A DNA stretch of 64,000 nucleotides from JAKACA01 sp050008715 (GCA_050008715.1 JBEKMC010000012.1:26763-90762), one strand, 5' to 3'; positions 32,007-40,293 are shown, counted from the first letter of the stretch. Program-made: numbers and translations. Notes: generated from the sequence alone by a model not told the origin.

Positions 32007-32978
32007 TCAGAGAAGGCCGGCCGCCAGCTCCTCGGGGGCGATCGACCCGGCGGGCGTCCGGTCGCGGGCCATACGGTTGGCGATGGCCTGCAGGCGCTCG
32101 TTCACCGGCGTGGGCACGCCGTGCAGCCGACCGAGCAGCACGATCTCGCCATTCAGCCAGTCGGCCTCGATGTTGCCGGTCCCGCGTTCGAGGCTTTGCC
32201 ACGAAGAACCGCCCTGCCGGCTCGTCCTGCCGACCGGTAGAACGAGACCGCGCATCGCCCGCCGCTCCGCTTCCACCGTCTCGTCCGCCACCTCGATGCC
32301 GGCGGCTGCGTAACAAGCGCGGGCCTCAGCCCTGGCTGCCTTTGCAAGCTGGGTCGTCACCGGATGCTCGGCAGTGCCACAGGCGGCTTGGATGGAATTG
32401 GCCAGGTTGCTGAGCAACTTGAGGTACTTGTTCGCCATGACGTCCTGCGTCGCCCGGGCATCGAAACCGCTCGCAGACAGGTCGGCCGCGATCTGCTCCG
32501 CCAGCATGTCGCTGCCGTGCGGGTAGCGCCCGAGGTCGAGAATCCCCCAGATCGGCGCCGTCGAGATCTCGACGACGCCCGGTTCGAGATGGGTGCCGGC
32601 GAGGATGACTCGCATCCCGTAGGTGTTGGCAAAGCGTCGCGCAGCCAGGCGCTCGTTCTCGACGCCATTCTGAGCACACACGACGGCGAGGCCGGCGGGC
32701 CCGTTGACGGCGAGGCCGGCGAGGAGGGCCTCGGAGTGCTGGCTCTTCGTGGCGAGGATGACGACGTCGTCCGGGCGGAGCCCAGCGGCCTCCGCACTCG
32801 GGAACGCCTCGATCGGCAGCCTGACGGTCGCCTCGGGATCACGAAGCTCGAGACCCCCGGAACGGATGGCGTCCAGGTGGGGTCCGCGGGCGATGAGTCC
32901 GACGTCGTGCCCTTGTTGGAACAAGCGGCCGCCGATGGCGCCACCGATGGCGCCGGCGCCGAGGATGAGATAGCGCAT
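32007..32978 (-). CDS. Ketopantoate/2-dehydropantoate 2-reductase family protein
   Basis: A 323-residue NADPH-dependent reductase of the ApbA/PanE family. It opens with the Rossmann motif MRYLILGAGAIGGAIGGRL, has VVILATKSQHSEALLAGL, AQNGVENERLAARRF and the C-terminal domain KYLKLLSNLANSIQAACG with the catalytic Lys, then a GNIEADWLNGEIVLLGRLHGVPTPVNERL end typical of the family. It may make pantoate or act on another 2-keto acid; context does not decide. ATG 32978 follows a 16-base tandem-repeat stretch. Confidence 0.88.
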   Translation of the reverse strand: MRYLILGAGAIGGAIGGRLFQQGHDVGLIARGPHLDAIRSGGLELRDPEATVRLPIEAFPSAEAAGLRPDDVVILATKSQHSEALLAGLAVNGPAGLAVVCAQNGVENERLAARRFANTYGMRVILAGTHLEPGVVEISTAPIWGILDLGRYPHGSDMLAEQIAADLSASGFDARATQDVMANKYLKLLSNLANSIQAACGTAEHPVTTQLAKAARAEARACYAAAGIEVADETVEAERRAMRGLVLPVGRTSRQGGSSWQSLERGTGNIEADWLNGEIVLLGRLHGVPTPVNERLQAIANRMARDRTPAGSIAPEELAAGLL

Positions 32979-32995
32979 CACGCCAGTATGGTGCC

Positions 32996-33058
32996 GGCCG
33001 CCTGTCGGTCCGGCCGCCTGTCGGTCCGGCCACCTGTCAGTCAGCCGCCTGTCAGTCA
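32996..33058 (+). repeat. Tandem repeat (about 16 bp, four copies) upstream of the ketopantoate reductase gene
   Basis: CCTGTCGG/CCTGTCAG cores begin at 33001, 33017, 33033 and 33048, giving periods of 16, 16 and 15 bases. The array lies in the gap between the reductase start (minus strand) and the Dtd stop. Confidence 0.85.
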
Positions 33059-33084
33059 GCCGCACGCACGAGGGCGAGCGCTTG

Positions 33085-33531
33085 TCACGCCTCGATCTCG
33101 AGCAGAACCGTCACGGGGCCGTCGTTGGCGAGCTCGACGAGCATGTCGGCCCCGAATCGCCCCGTCGATACGGTGGCGCCAAGGCTGCGCAGTTCGGCCA
33201 CGACGAGATCGACGAGCGGTTCGGCGACCGGCCCGGGCGCCGCCGCCACCCAGGACGGGCGTCGCCCCTTGCTCGTGTCGCCGTAGAGGGTGAACTGGCT
33301 CACCACGAGCAGCGGTGCGCCCAGCTCCGCGCACGACCGGTTCATCCGGCCGCCTTCGTCGGCGAGGATCCGCAAGTTCCACAACCGGGACGCAAGGGAA
33401 CGTGCCGTGGCCGCCGTGTCGGTGTGGGTTGCGCCGACGAGCACACACAGGCCGGGGCGATCGAGAGAGCCGACCACCTCGCCCGAGACCGTCACCCGAG
33501 CCCTCGTGACGCGTTGGACGACAGCCCTCAC
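33085..33531 (-). CDS. dtd: D-aminoacyl-tRNA deacylase
   Basis: A 148-residue Dtd, which hydrolyses D-amino acids off tRNA. VRAVVQRVTRARVTVSGEVVGSL opens it; SQFTLYGDTSKGRRPSW is the active-site motif with catalytic Thr and the SQxT signature, and the GGRMNRS segment and FGADMLVELANDGPVTVLLE end match. The cross-subunit Gly-cisPro motif is represented by NDGPVT. GTG 33531 overlaps the upstream gene's stop by four bases, so it is co-translated with the split-barrel protein. Confidence 0.95.
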   Translation of the reverse strand: MRAVVQRVTRARVTVSGEVVGSLDRPGLCVLVGATHTDTAATARSLASRLWNLRILADEGGRMNRSCAELGAPLLVVSQFTLYGDTSKGRRPSWVAAAPGPVAEPLVDLVVAELRSLGATVSTGRFGADMLVELANDGPVTVLLEIEA

Positions 33532-34220
33532 GCGGTCACGGCCTCCGAACCGGCCCGCAAGAGGCCGCTGCCGCACGTCTGGCCACTCAGGTAGCTCGGC
33601 AGCCGGACGCCTTCTGCCAGATCGTCGGAGTCGATCGGAGTCCCCCAGTGCGCCACGATCGGGCGCACGCCGGCCCAGACATCGAGCCCGAGGTCGGCCT
33701 CGTCGTCGAGCGGGGAGCCAGAGCGCACCTTGGCGGCGACATCAGTCAGCGGCAGCTCCAGCAACGCCGTCTTGCGGAGCTCGTCGGGGCGGGGACTGCG
33801 CGCCTCGTCATTGCGCCCCGGCACGAGCTTGTCCATCAAGGCGGCGAGGACCGCCTCCTTGCGGGCCTCCTCCGGCACCAGGACGGCCTCGCCGTGAGCG
33901 ACGACACAGCGGTAGTTGGCGGAATGGCTGAACGCCGAGCGGGCGAGCACGAGGCCGTCGATCAGCGTGACCTCGAAGCTCACCGGGAGACGGCGGCCGC
34001 CTTTGGCCAAGCGGGCGAAGTGCGCACCCGTCGAGCCGTGCAGGTAGACCGACGTCCCCACGCGCACGAACAGCATCGGCAAGACCTGTGGTCGCCCGTC
34101 GTCGACGAAGGCGAGATGCCCGATGATCGCCTCGTCGAGGATCGAGTCCACGACGTGGTCGTCCCAGCTCGCCCGTTCCTTGTGACGAGAGGGCGTCGTG
34201 GTGTCGCTGGTCTGGTACAT
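33528..34220 (-). CDS. Pyridoxamine 5'-phosphate oxidase-related split-barrel protein (NimA-like)
   Basis: A 230-residue protein. IIGHLAFVDDGRPQVLPMLFVRVGTSVYLHGSTGAHFARLAKGGRRLPVSFEVTLIDGLVLARSAFSHSANYRCVVAHGEAVLV matches the NimA/pyridoxamine-5'-phosphate oxidase-like group. These often bind FMN or F420 and lie next to PdxR/MocR-type regulators. It begins at ATG 34220 with GGAGGACGAAC before it, and diverges from a MocR regulator across 60 bases. It may be that regulator's target; the substrate is unknown. Confidence 0.85.
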   Translation of the reverse strand: MYQTSDTTTPSRHKERASWDDHVVDSILDEAIIGHLAFVDDGRPQVLPMLFVRVGTSVYLHGSTGAHFARLAKGGRRLPVSFEVTLIDGLVLARSAFSHSANYRCVVAHGEAVLVPEEARKEAVLAALMDKLVPGRNDEARSPRPDELRKTALLELPLTDVAAKVRSGSPLDDEADLGLDVWAGVRPIVAHWGTPIDSDDLAEGVRLPSYLSGQTCGSGLLRAGSEAVTA

Positions 34221-34242
34221 GTTCGTCCTCCGGATCGCCGGC

Positions 34243-34271
34243 TTGTCGTTCCATCTATGTACTGATACAAT
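34243..34271 (+). promoter_or_regulatory. Sigma-70-type promoter and operator of the MocR regulator gene
   Basis: TTGTCG (34243-34248) and TACAAT (34266-34271) are separated by 17 bases. Transcription should start a few bases before GTG 34281, so the mRNA is nearly leaderless. TGTACTGATACA within it is an imperfect dyad that could bind the regulator. Confidence 0.55.
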
Positions 34272-34280
34272 ACCGCGTCT

Positions 34281-35624
34281 GTGACGCTACAATCCTACAT
34301 CACCGGCCGGACAGCAGCCGAGCTGGCGGAGTCCATCGAACAGTCGATCCGCGATGGCCGGCTCCCGGCCGGCGACACGCTGCCGCCGATCCGACAGCTG
34401 GCCGAGTCCCTCGGGCTGAGCGCCGGCACGGTGGCGTCGGCCTATCGCGTGCTGAACACTCGCGGGCTCACGTCCTCGGACCGGCGCCGTGGGACTTGGG
34501 TCCGTGAGCTCCGCAAGGGAGAGCTCGCCCCGATACGCCAGGCGATCCAGGTGCCGGACGGCGTCACCGACTGCTCGAGCGGCAACCCCGACGCTCGCCT
34601 GCTACCCGACCCGATCGCCGTCCTCGCCGGGCTGTCCTACGAGCCGGCGGTCTACGGTTCCACCGTTGCCCATCCGGGTTTCCTCGCAGAAGCGAGACGA
34701 CGGCTCGGCGACGACGGGGTGCCGAGCGAGCATGCCACGGTGAGCTTCGGGGCTCTCGACGCCATCAGCCGTGCGCTCGTCTCCAACCTTGTCCCCGGGG
34801 ACCGGGTCGCACTGGAGGATCCGGGCTGGGCGGCGCTCATCGATCTCGTGGAGCGCCTCGGCTACCTGCCCGTTCCCGTGCCGGTCGATCCCGAGGGCCC
34901 AACAGTCGAGGGCGTGTGGCAGGCGCTCGCCGCCGGCGCCCAGGCCGTCGTCGTGACCGCCAGGGCGCAGAACCCCACGGGGGCGGCCATCTCGGCGCAG
35001 CGAGCGGAGGATCTTCGCGCCGTCTTTGCCCGTTACCCCGGTCGCCTCGTGATCGAGGACGACCACGCCTGCGGCCTCGTCGAGCTCCCGCTCTCCGTCG
35101 TCGCCGGCCCGACCGGCCGCTATGCCTTCGTCCGGTCGCTCGCAAAGGGATACGGTGCGGACCTGCGCCTCGCCGTCGTGGCCGGAGACGCCACGACGAT
35201 CGGCCGGCTCGAGTCGTCCATCGTCACCGGCGTGGGCTGGGTCAGTCATCTCGTGCAGCAGATCGCCCTCGCGCTCTGGTTGGATCCCCGCGTGGCGGTG
35301 CAGCTGGAGGAGGCTTCGGCCACCTACCGGGCACGGCGCTCAGGGTTGTGCGCCGAGCTTGCGGATCGCGGCATCGACGTGACGGCGCCCACCGGCCTCA
35401 ACGTCTGGGTCCCGGTCGACGACGAAGCGACGGCGGTGAGCGCTCTGCTGGCTCAAGGGTGGTTGGTGGCGCCCGGCGGGCGATTCCGCATCGTTTCCCC
35501 GCCGGCGATCCGGGTCACGACGGCTGCCCTGCCGGCGGAGCGGGCGGCGGCATGCGCCGACGCAGTCGCGCTTGCTCGTGCGGCGTCGAGGTCGAAGGGC
35601 CGGCGCTCCGGCTCGGGGGGCTGA
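34281..35624 (+). CDS. MocR-type (GntR-aminotransferase fusion) transcriptional regulator
   Basis: A 447-residue fusion. Residues 1-75 form a GntR winged helix (LAESIEQSIRDGRLPAGDTLPPIRQLAESLGLSAGTVASAYRVLNTRGL). Residues 110-430 are a fold-type I aminotransferase domain, with ALEDPGWAAL, VVVTARAQNPTGAAISAQRAEDL, RLVIEDDHACGL and a PLP-lysine segment SLAKGYGADLRLAVVAG. MocR/PdxR proteins bind PLP and control vitamin B6 or related genes; the divergent split-barrel protein gene is the probable target. GTG 34281 has no ribosome site. Confidence 0.92.
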   Translation: MTLQSYITGRTAAELAESIEQSIRDGRLPAGDTLPPIRQLAESLGLSAGTVASAYRVLNTRGLTSSDRRRGTWVRELRKGELAPIRQAIQVPDGVTDCSSGNPDARLLPDPIAVLAGLSYEPAVYGSTVAHPGFLAEARRRLGDDGVPSEHATVSFGALDAISRALVSNLVPGDRVALEDPGWAALIDLVERLGYLPVPVPVDPEGPTVEGVWQALAAGAQAVVVTARAQNPTGAAISAQRAEDLRAVFARYPGRLVIEDDHACGLVELPLSVVAGPTGRYAFVRSLAKGYGADLRLAVVAGDATTIGRLESSIVTGVGWVSHLVQQIALALWLDPRVAVQLEEASATYRARRSGLCAELADRGIDVTAPTGLNVWVPVDDEATAVSALLAQGWLVAPGGRFRIVSPPAIRVTTAALPAERAAACADAVALARAASRSKGRRSGSGG

Positions 35625-35682
35625 GCACCCGAGGCCGTCGGCGCCGCTCCGTGTGCCCTTGCGGACTGCGGCGGTTTGATCT

Positions 35683-35712
35683 ACCCTTCCACTAACTCAT
35701 TAGTGGAAGGGT
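35683..35712. promoter_or_regulatory. 30-bp perfect palindromic operator overlapping the GntR gene ribosome-binding site
   Basis: ACCCTTCCACTA (35683-35694) and TAGTGGAAGGGT (35701-35712) are perfect 12-base inverted copies around ACTCAT. It ends four bases before ATG 35717 and contains the GGAAGGG ribosome-binding sequence. As DNA it is a strong operator candidate for the GntR protein; as RNA the same sequence would hide the ribosome site. Confidence 0.75.
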
Positions 35713-35716
35713 GGTT

Positions 35717-36109
35717 ATGATCGAGTTCCAGCTGGACACTGCCTCGGGTGTCGCCACGTACCTGCAACTCGTCCAACAAGTCCATCAGGCGTTGCGGCTC
35801 GGATTGCTCGAGCCCGGCGACCAGCTGCCGACCGCCCAGCAGGTGGTCTCCCGGTTGGCGATCAACCCGAACACCGTGCTCAAGGCGTACCGCGATCTCG
35901 AGCGCGAGGGCCTCGTGCGCGCCCGACCGGGGCAGGGGACCTTCGTCGTGGGCTCCCTCCCCCGCACCGATCCGAAGACCCAGGCTCGGCTGCTCGCCTC
36001 GATGAGCACGTGGCTGGAGTCGGCCCGAGCCGCCGGCCTTGGCCCCGACGACATCGAAGCGATCTACCGCAACGCCTTCCGCAACGCCTTTGCAGAGGGT
36101 GTGGCATGA
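35717..36109 (+). CDS. GntR-family regulator (YtrA type)
   Basis: A 130-residue protein. The winged helix is ATYLQLVQQVHQALRLGLLEPGDQLPTAQQVVSRLAINPNTVLKAYRDLEREGLVRARPGQGTFVV, and a short C-terminal helical part (QARLLASMSTWLESARAAGLGPDDIEAIYRNAF) is typical of the YtrA subfamily. YtrA regulators usually repress an adjacent ABC transporter operon, which is the case here: the next two genes encode an ATPase and a permease. ATG 35717 lies beside a palindromic operator. The stop overlaps the ATPase start as ATGA. Confidence 0.92.
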   Translation: MIEFQLDTASGVATYLQLVQQVHQALRLGLLEPGDQLPTAQQVVSRLAINPNTVLKAYRDLEREGLVRARPGQGTFVVGSLPRTDPKTQARLLASMSTWLESARAAGLGPDDIEAIYRNAFRNAFAEGVA

Positions 36110-37002
36110 CCGCCGTTCTCGAGACACAAGCGCTCGGCAAGCAGTACGGCCGGCGCTGGGCGCTGCAGGACTGCACCTTGACCGTGCCGGAGGGAAAGGT
36201 CGTCGGCCTCGTCGGCCCGAACGGCGCCGGCAAGACCACGCTCCTGCACTTGGCCGTGGGCTTGTTGGCGCCGACAGCCGGCACCATCGAGGTTCTCGGT
36301 GGCCGTGCCGGCGACGACGCGCGGCAGCTCTCACGAGTCGGGTTCGTCGCCCAGGAGACGCCCGTCTACACCGGGCTCTCCGTTGCCAAGCACCTCCGCA
36401 TGGGGGCTTTCCTCAACCCGAGTTGGGACCGCAAGCTGGCCGAGCATCGGGTGGAGCAGCTCGGGCTCGACCCACGCCAGAAAGCGGGATCGCTCTCGGG
36501 GGGCCAGCGTGCCCAGCTGGCCCTCACCATGGCGACGGCGAAACGTCCCGAGCTCCTCGTACTCGACGAACCCGTGGCCAGCTTGGATCCCCTCGCCCGA
36601 CGAGAGTTCCTGCAAGGGCTCATGGAAGTCGTCGCCAACGACGAGGTCAGTGTCGTGCTGTCGTCGCATCTGGTCGCCGACCTCGAGCGCGTCTGTGACT
36701 ACCTCGTCATCCTCGTGTCCTCGCACGTGCAGCTGGCGGGAGACGTCAGCGACTTGCTGGCGACACACCGCCGCCTCTCCGGCCCGCGCCGCCATCCTGA
36801 CAGCCTCCCGTCGGGTATGGACGTGATCGAGGAGAGCCACACCGACCGGCAGAGCACGCTCGTCGTCCGCACCGACGGGCCGATCTTCGACCCGGCCTGG
36901 ACCGTCCAACCGCTCACTTTGGAGGATCTCGTGCTCGCCTACATGAGCCGGGCGCGCGACGCCCGACCCACCCGACGACAGAAGCTGGGGGTCCTCCGAT
37001 GA
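36106..37002 (+). CDS. ABC transporter ATP-binding protein in the YtrA-type operon
   Basis: A 298-residue ATPase. Walker A is GLVGPNGAGKTTLLHL (about residues 37-52), the signature is SLSGGQRAQLALTMATA, Walker B is PELLVLDEPVASLD and the switch His is in LSSHLVADLERVC. It has a C-terminal extension after about residue 215 with a DVIEESHTDRQSTLVV segment. ATG overlaps the GntR stop, and the stop overlaps the permease ATG. It should power the ABC-2-type permease next to it; YtrA-type systems often respond to cell-wall-active compounds, but that is inference. Confidence 0.92.
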   Translation: MTAVLETQALGKQYGRRWALQDCTLTVPEGKVVGLVGPNGAGKTTLLHLAVGLLAPTAGTIEVLGGRAGDDARQLSRVGFVAQETPVYTGLSVAKHLRMGAFLNPSWDRKLAEHRVEQLGLDPRQKAGSLSGGQRAQLALTMATAKRPELLVLDEPVASLDPLARREFLQGLMEVVANDEVSVVLSSHLVADLERVCDYLVILVSSHVQLAGDVSDLLATHRRLSGPRRHPDSLPSGMDVIEESHTDRQSTLVVRTDGPIFDPAWTVQPLTLEDLVLAYMSRARDARPTRRQKLGVLR

Positions 37003-38033
37003 TCCGCTTCGCTTGGATGCAGTCGCGCGCGCAGGCCGCAGTGGCGCTCGGCGCGCTGGTCGTCGTGGCCGTCGTGTTGGCCGTCACCGGCCCGCATCTG
37101 GTTCACCTGTACGACGCGACCGTCGCCAACTGCCAGGCGCGGGGCGACTGCCAGACCGCCACCAACGACTTCCTCAAGGCGTACGACTCGCCCGCCAACG
37201 CCCTCGGCATCATCGTCATCGTCGTGCCCGGCGTCTTGGGGCTCTTCTGGGGTGCCCCCCTCGTCGCCAGAGAGCTCGAGACCGGTTCCTACCGCCTGGC
37301 GTGGACCCAGAGCGTCAGCCGGAAGCGCTGGCTGGCCGTCAAGCTGGGCGTCGTCGGGCTCGCCGCCATGGCAGTCGCCGGGCTCCTCAGCCTGATGGCG
37401 ACGTGGTGGTCGAGCCCCATCGACCGGGTCAACCTGAACCTGTTCGGAGTGTTCGACCAGCGCGACCTCGCCCCCGTCGGGTATGCGGCCTTCGCCTTCG
37501 TGCTGGGCGTCACCGCCGGCGTGATCATCCGGCGGACGCTTCCGGCGATGGCAACCACGTTGGTCGTCTTCGTCGGGTGGAGGCTGGCGTTCAACCACTG
37601 GGTGCGGCCACACCTCATCACCCCGGTCGTTCGCAACTACCCCCTCGTCATCGACGGTTACGGGTCGTCGAACGGCGGTCCGTTCACGCTGATTCCGAAT
37701 CCGCCGGCGCTTCCGAATGCATGGACGATCTCCGTCCTGATCCAGAACAAGGCCGGCCAGGGCCTCACCAGCCAGTACCTCGCGAAAATCTGCCCGAGTC
37801 TCGGATCACCAGTCGTCAACGGCGGACCAGGGCCTGCGCCCGCGCCGCCGAGTGCCGTGAACAGCCTGCAGGTCTGCCAGGCGAAGCTCACCGGAATGTT
37901 CCACGAGGTGGCGACGTACCAGCCGGCAAACCGCTACTGGACGTTCCAGTGGTACGAGCTGGCGATCTACGTGGCCGTCGCGCTCGTGCTGTCGGCGCTG
38001 TGCGTGTGGTGGGTGCGCCGCCGGCTCGCCTGA
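36999..38033 (+). CDS. ABC-2 type permease of the YtrA-type operon
   Basis: A 344-residue membrane protein with about six hydrophobic segments, including VALGALVVVAVVLAVTGP, ALGIIVIVVPGVLGLFWGAPLVA and VAVALVLSALCVWWVRRR. RELETGSYRLAWTQSVSRKRWLAVKLG is the common cytosolic loop of actinobacterial ABC-2 permeases with a regulator gene in front. Large extracytoplasmic loops lie around residues 35-60 and 205-305. It is the last gene of the GntR-ATPase-permease unit. The stop is followed at once by a heptamer repeat array. Confidence 0.88.
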   Translation: MIRFAWMQSRAQAAVALGALVVVAVVLAVTGPHLVHLYDATVANCQARGDCQTATNDFLKAYDSPANALGIIVIVVPGVLGLFWGAPLVARELETGSYRLAWTQSVSRKRWLAVKLGVVGLAAMAVAGLLSLMATWWSSPIDRVNLNLFGVFDQRDLAPVGYAAFAFVLGVTAGVIIRRTLPAMATTLVVFVGWRLAFNHWVRPHLITPVVRNYPLVIDGYGSSNGGPFTLIPNPPALPNAWTISVLIQNKAGQGLTSQYLAKICPSLGSPVVNGGPGPAPAPPSAVNSLQVCQAKLTGMFHEVATYQPANRYWTFQWYELAIYVAVALVLSALCVWWVRRRLA

Positions 38034-38034
38034 C

Positions 38035-38090
38035 GGCCGGCGGCCGGCGGCCGGCGGTGGGCGGTCGGCGGTCGGCGGTCGGCGGTCGGC
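38035..38090 (+). repeat. Heptamer tandem repeat GGYSGGC (eight units) between convergent genes
   Basis: Phase-perfect 7-base units fill 38035-38090: GGCCGGC three times, GGTGGGC once, GGTCGGC four times. The array starts just after the permease TGA (38031-38033) and ends five bases before the stop of the opposing gene. Confidence 0.95.
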
Positions 38091-38095
38091 GCCGC

Positions 38096-38515
38096 CTAGT
38101 TCCCGAGAAGGCGCCCGAGGGCCTCTCGCGCTGAGGCGTTGTCGGCGGCGAGGGCCGCGAGATAGACCGCGAGCGCCTGCACCCACTCGGAGACGGGGAC
38201 TTCCTTGCGGCTGATGGTCACCCCGCGGACGTCTTGCGCGATCGTCGCCACGAGCCGGCCGCGGTGAGCTACGAGCTCGAGGGTCTTGTCACCGAGGTGA
38301 AGCCGGATGGCCGTGGCCGTGCCGGGTCGTCCCGCCACCCGGTCGGACATCGTCCGCTGGCGGTCGACCTCGACGAGCCCCTCCGGCAGGAGGTCGCCGA
38401 TGGACGCCGACAGGACACGGTGGTAGGAGTCGAGATCAGACGTTTCGGCGCGAAGGACGGCCGCCAACTGCTCGACGTCGGGGAGCTGTGGCTCTGGCGA
38501 CTCGGTCAACGACAT
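38096..38515 (-). CDS. Hypothetical protein downstream of YbjQ-type genes
   Basis: A 139-residue protein of no recognised family. It starts MSLTESPEPQLPDVEQLAAVLRAETSDLDSYHRVLSASIGDLLPEGLVEV, has a beta-rich middle (ATAIRLHLGDKTLELVAHRGRLVATIAQDVRGV) and an amphipathic C-terminal helix (VSEWVQALAVYLAALAADNASAREALGRLL). No membrane segments. It follows the YbjQ-type protein by 15 bases and probably shares its mRNA. Small proteins of this shape accompany YbjQ pairs in other Actinobacteria, which is the only hint of function. Confidence 0.7.
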   Translation of the reverse strand: MSLTESPEPQLPDVEQLAAVLRAETSDLDSYHRVLSASIGDLLPEGLVEVDRQRTMSDRVAGRPGTATAIRLHLGDKTLELVAHRGRLVATIAQDVRGVTISRKEVPVSEWVQALAVYLAALAADNASAREALGRLLGN

Positions 38516-38530
38516 ACGTGGCGGCTCGTC

Positions 38531-39349
38531 TCAGTCCGTCAGCGGCAGCACGAGTTGCGGCTTGGCGATGATGTGGTCGGCCCGCAACGGCCGTACCGCC
38601 GTGCCGACGGCGAAGAACTCGGTCGTGTGGCCGCCCCACTTGTGCGCCAACGACAGCAGTTGGACGCCGACGATGCCTTCGGCTTTCAGCGCCTCACCTT
38701 CAGCTTGCATGCGGCTCATGGCGAGCTCCCGGGCGTCATAGAGCGCCTCGGTATACGTCGGTATCTCGACGTTCTTGCCGACGTTGCCCATGGCTCGCAG
38801 CGTCCCCTGGTGGGCGATGTGGTACACGCAGCTGCCCATGACCATGCCGAGGGGCGCATAGCCGGCCTGCACGAGGGTCCAGAAGTCCTGCCCCGACAAA
38901 TCCGACGTGAACGGCTGTCCCTGGTTGTTCTTCCAGTTGCCCGGTTCGTCGGCCTTCACCGCCGTGCCGATGGCGATGAATTCGGCGAGGTCGTTGCCGA
39001 ATTCCTTGAACTCGATGTCGAGCCGGACGCCGACGATCCCGTCAGCGCCCAGAGCGGCCGCCTCCGCCTCCATTCGTGTCATGGCGAGCTCACGAGCGTG
39101 GTACATGGCCTGTGACAGCGTGTCGAGCTCCATGTTCTTCGACCAGCGGCCGATCTGGATGCCGACGTGGTAGATGCTCGAGCCGAGCACGAGCCCCACC
39201 GGTCGGAAACCCGCCTCCCTCACCAACAAGAACTCGTTCACCGTCAGGTCGGACGTGAAGAGCGCCCCGGGTTGCCCCGGCTTCATCTCCGCCAGGCGCT
39301 TCATCGCATCTTCGGGGATGCCCAGGTCGGTCGCTTGGATCTCGGTCAT
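38531..39349 (-). CDS. Tandem YbjQ/heavy-metal-binding domain protein
   Basis: A 272-residue protein with two YbjQ-like (DUF74) repeats. Each repeat has the pattern FTSDL...LVREAGFRPVGLVLGSSIYHVG, then a YHARELAMTRM...ALGADGIVGVRL segment, then FGNDLAEFIAIGTAV; the second repeat shows QAGYAPLGMVMGSCVYHI, YDARELAMSRMQAEGEALKAEGIVGVQLL and TEFFAVGTAV. The family forms pentameric rings and is annotated as heavy-metal binding, with little experimental support. The start overlaps the upstream gene's stop as ATGA. Confidence 0.85.
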   Translation of the reverse strand: MTEIQATDLGIPEDAMKRLAEMKPGQPGALFTSDLTVNEFLLVREAGFRPVGLVLGSSIYHVGIQIGRWSKNMELDTLSQAMYHARELAMTRMEAEAAALGADGIVGVRLDIEFKEFGNDLAEFIAIGTAVKADEPGNWKNNQGQPFTSDLSGQDFWTLVQAGYAPLGMVMGSCVYHIAHQGTLRAMGNVGKNVEIPTYTEALYDARELAMSRMQAEGEALKAEGIVGVQLLSLAHKWGGHTTEFFAVGTAVRPLRADHIIAKPQLVLPLTD

Positions 39350-40293
39350 GTTTTCCTTCCAGGAAGAACGTGTCGATCGGAGAGAGACAAGATCTTGAGG
39401 CTCGACGTCGGTGCTGCCGCCCCTTGATGGAATCGGGCGACGGCCGTCCCTTCCACGAAGGACAGGGCGACGTGGTCGCGATGGCCCTCCCCCGGCTCGA
39501 TCTCCCAGATGTCGAGCTTCATCGCCGACATGATCGCCCCGTCGGCACCGTAGGCCGCCGTCCGGCGGGCGAACTGCTGGCGGGCATCACTGCGGACGTG
39601 GTTGACGAGATCGGTGTAGCCGGACACCTCCGTGTTGCCGCCCCAGGTCCGCGCCTGCTGGATCGTGGTCCAGTCGTCGTGGCGGATGGCGAGCGAGATG
39701 CCGATCGTGATGGCAGCGGGCGCCCAGCCGCCGTGCAGCAACTTGGCGACGTCGTGGGCGGGCAACATCGTCGAGAACAGGTTGGCGGGACGGGTCTTGC
39801 CGTGTGCGCGCACGGCCGTTCCGTAGGCGATGAATTCCCGGTTGTCCTGGCCGAGCCGCCGCTGCTCGAGGCGGACGCCGACGACGCCGTCACCGTGCAG
39901 GTCGCGACACTCCAGCAACATTCGGAGCACGGCAGTGTCGTAGCCGTGGTAGAGGGCGTCGACATACGGTGCGAAGCCGGCGAGACCGCCGCCGGAGCTC
40001 GTACGCACCCCTGGGGTGTTGCCGTACCCGCGGTTGCCGCCGGCGGACCAGGCGGTGCCCCCACCGAAGGCCATGCCTCCGGCTTGGTAGTAACCGCACC
40101 CGCCGTAGCCCGTGAAACCGATGTGCTGGACGATGCAGCCCATCACCTCGCCGACAACCGAGAAACCGCACGCCTCGAGCGCCGCCTGCCCCGAGATCCC
40201 GAAGAGGCTCGCGGACGGACCACCGGCTCTCTCGCGCTCCATTCTCGCCTGAGCAGCTGGCGGCAGACCCTGCCCGTTCCATTCCGTGGTCAT
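39346..40293 (-). CDS. Tandem YbjQ-type domain protein with Gly/Tyr-rich insertion
   Basis: A 315-residue protein related to its downstream neighbour. The first domain (LFGISGQAALEACGFSVVGEVMGCIVQHIG) is broken by an insertion of about 45 residues rich in Gly, Tyr and Ser (GYGGCGYYQAGGMAFGGG onward) before its helix and LHGDGVVGVRLEQRRLGQDNREFIAYGTAV. The second domain runs AAITIGISLAIRHDD through YGADGAIMSAMKL to SFVEGTAV. ATG 40293 and the ATGA overlap at 39346-39349 show it leads the operon of three. Function unknown; the insertion would add a flexible loop to the ring. Confidence 0.82.
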   Translation of the reverse strand: MTTEWNGQGLPPAAQARMERERAGGPSASLFGISGQAALEACGFSVVGEVMGCIVQHIGFTGYGGCGYYQAGGMAFGGGTAWSAGGNRGYGNTPGVRTSSGGGLAGFAPYVDALYHGYDTAVLRMLLECRDLHGDGVVGVRLEQRRLGQDNREFIAYGTAVRAHGKTRPANLFSTMLPAHDVAKLLHGGWAPAAITIGISLAIRHDDWTTIQQARTWGGNTEVSGYTDLVNHVRSDARQQFARRTAAYGADGAIMSAMKLDIWEIEPGEGHRDHVALSFVEGTAVARFHQGAAAPTSSLKILSLSDRHVLPGRKT

